A DNA stretch of 64,000 nucleotides, taken from Verrucomicrobiota bacterium. GTDB lineage: Bacteria; Verrucomicrobiota; Verrucomicrobiia; Opitutales; Opitutaceae. Every line of letters begins with the position of its first letter. Position 1 is the first letter of the stretch. Where the stretch lies: positions 1 through 64,000 of the forward strand of contig QNAI01000004.1 of the NCBI GenBank assembly GCA_003641745.1, read 5' to 3'. A model generated the notes under the pieces. That model did no database searches. It had not been told where the DNA came from and was given only the letters and a program-made list of their open reading frames with translations. Below are positions 57,560-64,000 of the stretch, in pieces. The position numbers were made by a program, and so were the translations under genes.

Positions 57560-59062
57560 ATGAAGAAGAAAACTTGGTTGATGACCCTGCTGAGTGCGGC
57601 TTTGGCCCACGCCTTCGCTACAGCTCAGATCCATTCTGAACTCTGGGGAAAGAACGGGGAGAAATGGACGCCGCAGAGCCGGTTGCCTGATTTTTCCTAT
57701 GTCGGTTACCACTTTGGCGAGGACCCGATACCGGTGGTTGAGGCGGCTTCCAACGTGCGTGATTTTGGGGCGGTCGGGGATGGTGAGCACGACGACACCT
57801 CGGCGTTTATTCGGGCCATCGCGGAAACCGAGGCAGGCGCCATTGAGATTCCTCCGGGCCGATATCTGATCAGCGACATCATCTGGATCGAGAAGCCGGA
57901 TATTGTTCTTCGCGGGTCCGGCCCGGACCAGACCGTTCTCGTCATCTCCAAGACGCTTGAGGATGTGCGCCCGAATATGGGGAAGACCACATCGGGGCGT
58001 CCGACTTCCAATTATTCATGGTCGGGTGGTTTCATCTGGGTCAAAGGGAGCTACGGATCGGGTGTCCGGACTCGTATCACTTCGGAGACCAGGCGTGGAG
58101 ACCGCTCCCTGACGGTCGACAAGACAGACGATATCCGGGTGGGTGACCGGATCTGGATCGAGATTCAGGACGATACCGGGAAGACCCTCTTGAACTATCT
58201 CTATTCCGGAGATCCCGGCGACACGGACAAGGTGACAAAGCCGGTAAGGACCGGGTTCATCAGTCGGGTTGCGGCCATTGAGGGAAAGGCGATCACCCTC
58301 GAACGACCCATTCGTTTTGATCTTCGCCAATCCTGGTCGCCCACCCTGCGACCATTTGCCCCGACCGTCAGTGAAGTCGGCATCGAGAACCTGGCCTTCG
58401 AATTTCCAAACCAACCCTATGAGGGACATTTCACGGAACTCGGCCACAACGCCATCGCCTTCGGTACCGTGTCCGACTGTTGGGTGCGCAACGTGAGGAT
58501 ATCAAACTGTGACAGCGGGATCTTTGTGGCCGGAGTGTTTTGCACCCTGGATGAAATCGTCATCGATTCCCGGCGCTCCGAATTTGAGGGAACGAGCGGA
58601 CACCATGGGGTGTCCCTCGGAAGGGACTGCCTCCTGGAAAACTTCGACTTCAGGACCCATCTGATTCATGACATCACGGTGAGCTACCTGGACATGGGTA
58701 ATGTGATCAAGAATGGTCGCGGCACCAACCTTTCGTTCGATCACCACAAAAAGGCACCTTACGAAAACCTGTTCTGCAATCTGGATGTCGGGTTGGGCAC
58801 CGATATGTGGCGGTGCGGCGGAGGCGCTTCGTTGGGAAAGCACTGCGCCGCCCGAGGAACCTTCTGGTGCATACGCTCGGACATGGACCAAACTTGGCCG
58901 CGTGCGAATTTTGGCCCGGATTCCATGAACCTGGTCGGCGTTCAGACCGGTGAATCGACGCAGATCGACCCGGATGGGCGATGGTTCGAAGCGATTCCCC
59001 CCGAAGAGCTTCAACCGGCCGATCTTCACGCCGCCCAACTCGAGCGTCGATTGGGAAGATAG
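57560..59062 (+). CDS. Exported right-handed parallel beta-helix protein
   Basis: 500-aa exported protein with a signal peptide (about 1-23). The pectate-lyase-superfamily signature is VRDFGAVGDGEHDDTSAFIRA, followed by IEIPPGRYLIS and LRGSGPDQTVLVISK. Several rungs follow with conserved Asn/Gly/His (for example HNAIAFGTVSDCWVRNVRISNCDSG is split over the rung 350-375). Such proteins are polysaccharide lyases or glycosidases; the family is unassigned here. Middle gene of the operon, 22 bases before the sulfatase. Confidence 0.8.
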   Translation: MKKKTWLMTLLSAALAHAFATAQIHSELWGKNGEKWTPQSRLPDFSYVGYHFGEDPIPVVEAASNVRDFGAVGDGEHDDTSAFIRAIAETEAGAIEIPPGRYLISDIIWIEKPDIVLRGSGPDQTVLVISKTLEDVRPNMGKTTSGRPTSNYSWSGGFIWVKGSYGSGVRTRITSETRRGDRSLTVDKTDDIRVGDRIWIEIQDDTGKTLLNYLYSGDPGDTDKVTKPVRTGFISRVAAIEGKAITLERPIRFDLRQSWSPTLRPFAPTVSEVGIENLAFEFPNQPYEGHFTELGHNAIAFGTVSDCWVRNVRISNCDSGIFVAGVFCTLDEIVIDSRRSEFEGTSGHHGVSLGRDCLLENFDFRTHLIHDITVSYLDMGNVIKNGRGTNLSFDHHKKAPYENLFCNLDVGLGTDMWRCGGGASLGKHCAARGTFWCIRSDMDQTWPRANFGPDSMNLVGVQTGESTQIDPDGRWFEAIPPEELQPADLHAAQLERRLGR

Positions 59063-59084
59063 GTCCCGAAAGGGACCGGAAAAC

Positions 59085-60509
59085 ATGAAGAAGCCCCCGA
59101 ATCTGGTCTTCGTCTTTCCCGACCAGATGCGTGGTCAGGCTCTCGGGTTCATGGGCGAAGACCCGGTTATCACGCCCCACCTGGACCGATTCGCCAAAGA
59201 GAGTCTCATCCTGACTCAGGCGGTTGCCAATTATCCGGTCTGCAGTCCCTACCGGGCCATGTTGATGACCGGTATGTATCCTCATCGCAATCGAGTGGTG
59301 GGCAACTGCAACAGTCAGACCACGCCATTTGGTTGCGAGCTTCAGGAATCGGATGAATGCTGGTCGGATGTCCTCCGCACAGCGGGCTATGATCTGAGCT
59401 ACATAGGCAAATGGCACCTGGATTCACCACGCGAACCCTATGTTGATTGCAGGAACAATCACGGGAAAACGAAGTGGAACGAATGGTGCCCGCCTCACCG
59501 CCGGCACGGGTTCGATTTCTGGTATTCGTATGGGACCTACGATTTTCATCTCAAGCCCATGTATTGGCCGACCGATGCGGACCGGGACGGCTTTCATTTC
59601 GTCGATCAGTGGGGACCGGAACACGAGGCTGACATGGCGATCCGCTATCTCGAGAACCGCGATGGGCAATACCGCGATTCGGACAGACCGTTCGCCATGG
59701 TCGTCTCGATGAACCCGCCCCACACCCCCTATGACCAGCATCCCGGGCGATATGCCGCTGCCTACGAAGGGAAGGACTCTCGCGACCTGATGGTGCGACC
59801 CAATGTGGACACGTCGGGCAAATCCAGGATGTCGAAGCACGCGCTGAAACACACGAAGGATTATTTCGCCTGTGTCACCGGGGTGGACGATCAATTCGGG
59901 CGGATACTCAAGGCGATCGACGACACGGGGCTGAAGGAGGACACGATTGTCGTCTTTACCTCCGACCATGGTGATTGCATCGGGACCCACGGTGAGATCA
60001 CCAAGAACAATCCGTTTGAAGAGTCGATGCGGGTGCCGTTCATGATTCGTTGGCCCGGACGGATTGCGGCCCGGCAGGATAATCTGTTGATATCAACGCC
60101 CGATATCTACCCCACTCTGCTCGAACTGATGGGTTTTGGGGAGAATATTCCCGGTCAGGTGCAGGGCTCCAGCCACGCTGGGCTTTTCACTACGGGCATC
60201 GGTGACCGTCCCGGTTCGCAGCTCTATCTACGTTCCACTACGACCGACCCGCTTCGGGGTTTGCGTGGCGTCCGAACCCATACTCACAAATTGGTTTACG
60301 CCGTTCATCGAAATGAAAGAACGGTTCAGCTCTACGACCTGGTTGCGGATCCCTGTGAAATGACGAACCGGGCCGAGTCCCATCCCGAGATCGTGCAGCG
60401 GTTGTCAGCCGAGGAACTGGCACCCTGGCTCGAGACGATCGGGGATCCGTGGAGCGCCAACCTGGATCCCTCGGAGAAGACTCTGCGGGCTGACCAAACA
60501 CCTCTATGA
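59085..60509 (+). CDS. Family S1 sulfatase (cytoplasmic-looking)
   Basis: Sulfatase of 474 aa. The formylglycine motif is CSPYR (Cys53-Arg57) in VANYPVCSPYRAMLMTGMYP, an unusual Tyr at the fourth position of CxPxR. A metal-binding DQMRG (residues 13-17), TSDHGDCIGTHGE and HTHKLVYAV are also present. No N-terminal signal peptide. It should remove sulfate from the same glycan as the neighbouring GH43-like and beta-helix proteins. The start at 59085 was preferred over 58950, since the extra residues overlap the previous gene. Confidence 0.88.
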   Translation: MKKPPNLVFVFPDQMRGQALGFMGEDPVITPHLDRFAKESLILTQAVANYPVCSPYRAMLMTGMYPHRNRVVGNCNSQTTPFGCELQESDECWSDVLRTAGYDLSYIGKWHLDSPREPYVDCRNNHGKTKWNEWCPPHRRHGFDFWYSYGTYDFHLKPMYWPTDADRDGFHFVDQWGPEHEADMAIRYLENRDGQYRDSDRPFAMVVSMNPPHTPYDQHPGRYAAAYEGKDSRDLMVRPNVDTSGKSRMSKHALKHTKDYFACVTGVDDQFGRILKAIDDTGLKEDTIVVFTSDHGDCIGTHGEITKNNPFEESMRVPFMIRWPGRIAARQDNLLISTPDIYPTLLELMGFGENIPGQVQGSSHAGLFTTGIGDRPGSQLYLRSTTTDPLRGLRGVRTHTHKLVYAVHRNERTVQLYDLVADPCEMTNRAESHPEIVQRLSAEELAPWLETIGDPWSANLDPSEKTLRADQTPL

Positions 60510-60543
60510 GTGCATCGCCCGCTCAATGATGTATCGGTGACTG

Positions 60544-61032
60544 ATGGACACGGCGGATCTTTTTCCAATTGCCCGCGCGCTGCACGTTTTCGGTGTGGTG
60601 TTGTGGATCGGGGGCGTCGCGTTTGTCACGACCGTCCTGATTCCATCCTTGAAGAGACTCGAATCGAGCGACGACAAACTCGAACTCTTTGAACGCCTGG
60701 AGGGTCGGTTCGCCTTTCAAGCCAGAATCACAACCTTCCTGACCGGTCTGTCGGGCTTTTATATGGTCGAGGTCATGGATGCCTGGAACAGATTTCTCCA
60801 GGTCCAGTACTGGTGGATGCACCTGATGACGTTGATCTGGCTGGTCTTCACCGTGGTGCTCTTCCTGCTCGAACCGCTCTTCCTCCACCGGTGGTTTCAT
60901 GAGATGGCGGTCAAGGACTCTCGACGGGCTTTCATCATCCTACATCGCCTGCACATCGTGCTCCTGGTACTCAGTCTGATCACGCTTCTTGGCGCAGTCG
61001 CAGGGGCCCATGGATCCCATCTCTTCGGGTAG
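60544..61032 (+). CDS. CopD-like membrane protein
   Basis: 162-aa protein with four hydrophobic segments (about 8-32, 55-78, 85-112, 130-155). The sequence HVFGVVLWIGGVAFVTTVLIP is close to the CopD/CtaG-type membrane domain, and His residues (His14, His93) are placed as in heme or copper binding relatives. Function uncertain; small CopD-like proteins of this type are common and uncharacterised. It is 34 bases after the sulfatase gene and may be on the same transcript by read-through. Confidence 0.6.
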   Translation: MDTADLFPIARALHVFGVVLWIGGVAFVTTVLIPSLKRLESSDDKLELFERLEGRFAFQARITTFLTGLSGFYMVEVMDAWNRFLQVQYWWMHLMTLIWLVFTVVLFLLEPLFLHRWFHEMAVKDSRRAFIILHRLHIVLLVLSLITLLGAVAGAHGSHLFG

Positions 61033-61051
61033 TCAACCCTAACGTTTCAAA

Positions 61052-61135
61052 AACCCCACAGAGGACACAGAGAGCACAGAGGCAGGAAGAGTGAGATTGG
61101 CTGGATTCTCTGTGCTCTCTGTATCCTCTGTGGTT
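61052..61135. repeat. Near-perfect inverted repeat CACAGAGGACACAGAG
   Basis: Two arms of about 28 bases (61052-61081 and 61108-61135) pair with one mismatch and one extra base. The arms begin CACAGAGGACACAGAG and end CTCTGTGCTCTCTG. It lies in the gap between convergent genes. I have seen no function for it; it could act as a bidirectional hairpin. Confidence 0.7.
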
Positions 61136-61311
61136 AATGAGTGACTACCCTCTGCATCTTCACTTTTTGTGACCTTATGATCTCAGCTATACTCTGATTT
61201 AACTAATTGAAGATCCGGTCCTTATGGGCAATTCAGCCTGATTTATTGAGACTATGAGGTCAATTCTGCCGTTTGGTGAATCCGTCGACGGTGGACCCCG
61301 CCTGGGTCCGG

Positions 61312-63387
61312 TCAACGAATCATGAGGCGCCCGAAGACCGGCCAGTCCCAGGCGCCGTCTCCGTCGGGCCCATAGTCAACGGACAGAACCAGTTCTCCGT
61401 CCTGGCCGGGGGGTAATTCAAAGGACTGGGCTACCAGACCCCGGTGGTCCTCTCGGTCCCGGGGGTTCCAGTGGATGGAATAGAGCACACCCTGCGTGCC
61501 ATTGGAATCGATCGACCAGGTCACACGGACGCCATCGGAATTCCCCGAATGAGTGTAGGCGCCCTTTCGCATGCCGAGCAGGAATTCGACGGTCCGGCTC
61601 CCGCGAGGTATTTCGAAAGCGATCGTGGCCCGGGGGACGAATTGATGGACCGAAATACCGTCGATGACGAATGATTCGACGGGAAATGAGAGCTCCCATC
61701 GGGCGGGTTGCACCTCGAAACCAGCGAGCGGCCGGACGGGTTGTGTATCGAATCGTTCAATATCCAGGGAGGCTTCTCTCGTTCCCCATGAGGTCACAAT
61801 GGAAACCTCACTTTCGGGCAGACGTAGAAAACCGAGAACGGCCCGACCTTTGCCTTCCGATGGATCGACCAGGAAATGTCCGTGGCTGCCCGGCCAATTG
61901 CCGCTGTATCCGTTGATGGTTTTCCGTCGGGTAGCCAGGGCTGCACTCCAGGCGTCGAGGTGAACCGTGGCCGAGGATTGGTTGGATGGCCCCGGAGCGA
62001 AGAGCAGGATCGGGCGATCGCCCGCCTTTTTCCACTCGTCCAGGACCGCCTCGCGCCGCGCCTCGATCCGCTCTTTTGGCGTGGCCGTCTGCCCGAGCGA
62101 GATTACTTCGACGGCCGACAGGCAGGCCGCGCCCGCCAGAAGCCCGCGAACCAGCCTGGATGACGATTTCCGGTAGACCTGGGTCATGAGCATGGCGAGG
62201 GTCAAAGCTTGGAAAAGGTGAACCACTACGACGACCCGACCGGTGGCGCGGAATGCGCGCAGCCCATCGAACTTCTGGGCCAGCCAGAGAAAAAGCCCCG
62301 TTCCATCTTCGGTGTACTTGAGGAAGAAAAGTGTGCAGACGATGGCGACGAAACCGAAACTGGCAGCCCGACCAGACTCGGGATCATCGCGAAAACGGAT
62401 CAGTACCACCATGGCAAGAGGAAGACCGGCCCATGGAATCCAGCCGGAAAACAAGGCGTGCTCGGACAGATTGAGTGTTGTCGGATGCGGCCACCCTCCG
62501 CCATAGAGCCAATGGCCGGGAGGCGCGGTCAGCCAGGTTCTCCAGTCCGGGGCGAGCGCGGCGAGTTCGAACCATGAGCGGGTGCCACTCTGCCGGGATT
62601 CGCTCAGGTACAGGCCGTACATGAGACAGGTCACCAGTCCGGTAACGGTGGCGAAAGCGGCCGACCCGATCCAGGTGAGTTTTCGGACTTGGTCGGAGGC
62701 GGGGCGAGGCTCTGTTGTCGGCGGAACCAGTTTCCAGATTGCCGCAAAGAAAAGGACGGCGGCGAATGTTCCGAAGAACCCCAGATAGGGTGAGCAGAGG
62801 TGCAACCAGCACAGAAATCCGAATGCCCGGACCAGATGGACGGATCGACCTGAGTCCCTGAATCGAATCATCTGCCCGAGCGCCAGGGGCAGCGGAAAGA
62901 AAGGAAGCAATTGGATATGGCCGCCGGCAAACCAGACCAGACTGGCCGGGGACGCCGCCAGAAAGGTGAGCGGCCCGGTGAGTAGCCAAGGCACCCGGCA
63001 GACCCGCAGGAGGGAGAGGACTGCCAGGAGATTGAACAGGCTTACCAGACAGGCCCAGCCTTGGAAGGCCGAGGTGGTTGAAAGGCCGGTCAGGCGAAGC
63101 GAAATGAAGAACGGCAGGGTTCCCCAATGAGTGTCGCTGTAGGTAATGGTTTTTTCGACCGGGTGGAATTGGCCGGGGGAGGAAAAGGGGGTGGCACCAA
63201 GGAAAGCCTGGTATCCGTGTTCGAGCACAAGATTGTTGAATCGCCCGTCTCCGGCGTCGCCGGGCACATTCCGCCACCCCGAGGTCCAGATTCCCTGGGT
63301 CAGGTGAACCATGCCCGCCAGAATCCAGAGGCTCAGGAAGAGAATCACGGGCCATTTGCGTTCCTTGTTCCTTTGGATCATCGGCAT
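61312..63387 (-). CDS. Large polytopic membrane protein (GT-C-like)
   Basis: 691-aa protein with about ten hydrophobic segments in the first 430 residues and a soluble C-terminal region of about 240 residues. Opening KWPVILFLSLWILAGMVHL. Motifs: SDTHWGTLPFFISL and VWFAGGHIQLLPFFPLPL, with Asp and His residues in loops. The layout resembles GT-C-type glycosyltransferases or uncharacterised dolichyl-phosphate mannosyltransferase-like proteins, but no catalytic signature is clear. Divergent from moeA. Function unassigned. Confidence 0.6.
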   Translation of the reverse strand: MPMIQRNKERKWPVILFLSLWILAGMVHLTQGIWTSGWRNVPGDAGDGRFNNLVLEHGYQAFLGATPFSSPGQFHPVEKTITYSDTHWGTLPFFISLRLTGLSTTSAFQGWACLVSLFNLLAVLSLLRVCRVPWLLTGPLTFLAASPASLVWFAGGHIQLLPFFPLPLALGQMIRFRDSGRSVHLVRAFGFLCWLHLCSPYLGFFGTFAAVLFFAAIWKLVPPTTEPRPASDQVRKLTWIGSAAFATVTGLVTCLMYGLYLSESRQSGTRSWFELAALAPDWRTWLTAPPGHWLYGGGWPHPTTLNLSEHALFSGWIPWAGLPLAMVVLIRFRDDPESGRAASFGFVAIVCTLFFLKYTEDGTGLFLWLAQKFDGLRAFRATGRVVVVVHLFQALTLAMLMTQVYRKSSSRLVRGLLAGAACLSAVEVISLGQTATPKERIEARREAVLDEWKKAGDRPILLFAPGPSNQSSATVHLDAWSAALATRRKTINGYSGNWPGSHGHFLVDPSEGKGRAVLGFLRLPESEVSIVTSWGTREASLDIERFDTQPVRPLAGFEVQPARWELSFPVESFVIDGISVHQFVPRATIAFEIPRGSRTVEFLLGMRKGAYTHSGNSDGVRVTWSIDSNGTQGVLYSIHWNPRDREDHRGLVAQSFELPPGQDGELVLSVDYGPDGDGAWDWPVFGRLMIR

Positions 63388-63529
63388 GCTGCGTTACAGA
63401 CGGGACAGCCCATGACTGACTCTACCGAAGGGTGACACATGATGGGAAGTTCAGAGAACTCCAAAGAGGACACCAATGGATGTCCCAGGAAGTTTTTTCA
63501 GGTCGAAGACGACGCGCCCTACCATGTGG

Positions 63530-63590
63530 CCACGGGGTCATTCCTTGCATTCGTGCATGCCAATGCAGGAATCAAGGTTTGACCCCTTCG
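63530..63590. repeat. Dispersed palindromic element C (opposite orientation)
   Basis: 61-base element with ends CGGGGTCA and TTTGACCCCTTCG. It is the reverse complement of the core of element A at 38775 with only a few differences. Folds into a long hairpin through ATTCCTTGCATT and its partner. It lies in the gap before moeA. Confidence 0.75.
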
Positions 63591-63668
63591 AACTCCACCT
63601 GGTGAGAGCCTGAGTCCGGATGGAGCGAGGAGGGTTGGATTTTCCGCTGTCATCTGCACACTGCGGGC

Positions 63669-64000
63669 ATGATTTCCGTTGCCGAGGCCGAACACCTGAT
63701 ACTCGACTCGTTGGCTCCCCTGCCCTCCGAATCTTGCAAGATCGATCGAGCTCACGGAAGATTTCTGAGGGAACCGATCGTGGCTGATCGTGAATCACCG
63801 CCTTTCAACCGGGCGACCATGGATGGGATTGCGATCCGGTTCAGCGACTGGAATGAAGGGAAGCGGACGTTTGGGGTGACAGGAACCCAGGCGGCCGGCC
63901 AACCTGTGATGGACGCTCCGGAACCTGGAAGTTGCATCGAGATCATGACCGGCGCACCGGTCCCGGAGGGGCTTGATTGCGTGGTCCGCTGCGAGGACGT
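63669..64000 (+). CDS. moeA: MoeA: molybdopterin molybdotransferase (5' part only)
   Basis: First 110 codons of a protein that continues past the window end, so no stop codon is seen. The sequence MISVAEAEHLIL, followed by FNRATMDGIAIR, where MoeA usually has MDGYA, and the block EIMTGAPVPEGLDCVV, identify MoeA, which inserts molybdenum into molybdopterin. It begins after a palindromic repeat element. Together with moaA at 55100-56110, this indicates an active molybdenum-cofactor pathway. I found the gene by translating the end of the window, where a stop is missing. Confidence 0.9.
   Translation, partial: MISVAEAEHLILDSLAPLPSESCKIDRAHGRFLREPIVADRESPPFNRATMDGIAIRFSDWNEGKRTFGVTGTQAAGQPVMDAPEPGSCIEIMTGAPVPEGLDCVVRCED

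Overview
The window is GC-rich, densely coded bacterial chromosome with no rRNA, tRNA, CRISPR array or phage module that I can recognise. The gene mix points to Verrucomicrobiota, probably an Opitutae-like bacterium: sulfatases, a DUF6807 (PmoA-like) protein, ThuA-type and sialate O-acetylesterase-type proteins, OleC/OleD, EF-hand secreted proteins and a BtaA-like DUF3419 protein. This is an inference from content; no rRNA is present to confirm it.

Layout. 0.3-3.2 kb: an efflux locus (DUF3302, HlyD, NodT-type outer-membrane factor) ending in a 277-bp MITE. 3.5-8 kb: UroD-family and DUF6807 proteins, SixA, an RmlD-like reductase and a lipoate ligase-like protein. 8.2-13 kb: a sulfatase facing a LacZ-type GH2. 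13-16.3 kb: RlmD-type and TrmH-type RNA methyltransferases and RarD. 16.4-22.5 kb: a minus-strand run of OleD, OleC, a small lipoprotein, an unknown exported protein, RNase D and a histone deacetylase-like hydrolase. 22.6-26.6 kb: two tandem S9 peptidases, the second without its catalytic triad, followed by a second, inverted MITE copy. 27-32.2 kb: a second efflux locus (AI-2E permease, NodT factor, HlyD, DUF2955). 32.3-33.7 kb: QueC-QueE. 33.8-46.5 kb: housekeeping genes (PurB, ThuA, RsgA, FKBP, GDSL, HolA, BtaA-like, SASA, CinA, compact UvrC). 46.5-50 kb: a long sialate O-acetylesterase, two tandemly duplicated EF-hand genes and an orphan RelE-like protein. 50-56 kb: PssA, DnaN, a membrane protein, a DEAD-box helicase and MoaA. 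56.6-60.5 kb: a small polysaccharide-degradation operon (GH43-like, beta-helix, sulfatase). 60.5-64 kb: two membrane proteins and the 5' part of moeA, cut by the window end.

The metabolic theme is growth on sulfated or acylated glycans (two sulfatases, GH2, GH43-like, beta-helix and two acetylesterases) alongside ordinary information processing and cofactor synthesis (Mo cofactor, queuosine, lipoate).

The most unusual content is non-coding. Two near-identical inverted MITEs each sit on the stop codon of a plus-strand gene with a 3-bp TNA duplication. TTCNNNC heptamer arrays run up to the start codons of holA and the lipoate ligase-like gene and to the stop of moaA. Several hairpin repeat families occur, one with a compensatory base change. 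A promoter-to-terminator unit of about 150 nt (possible small RNA or leader) precedes rsgA.
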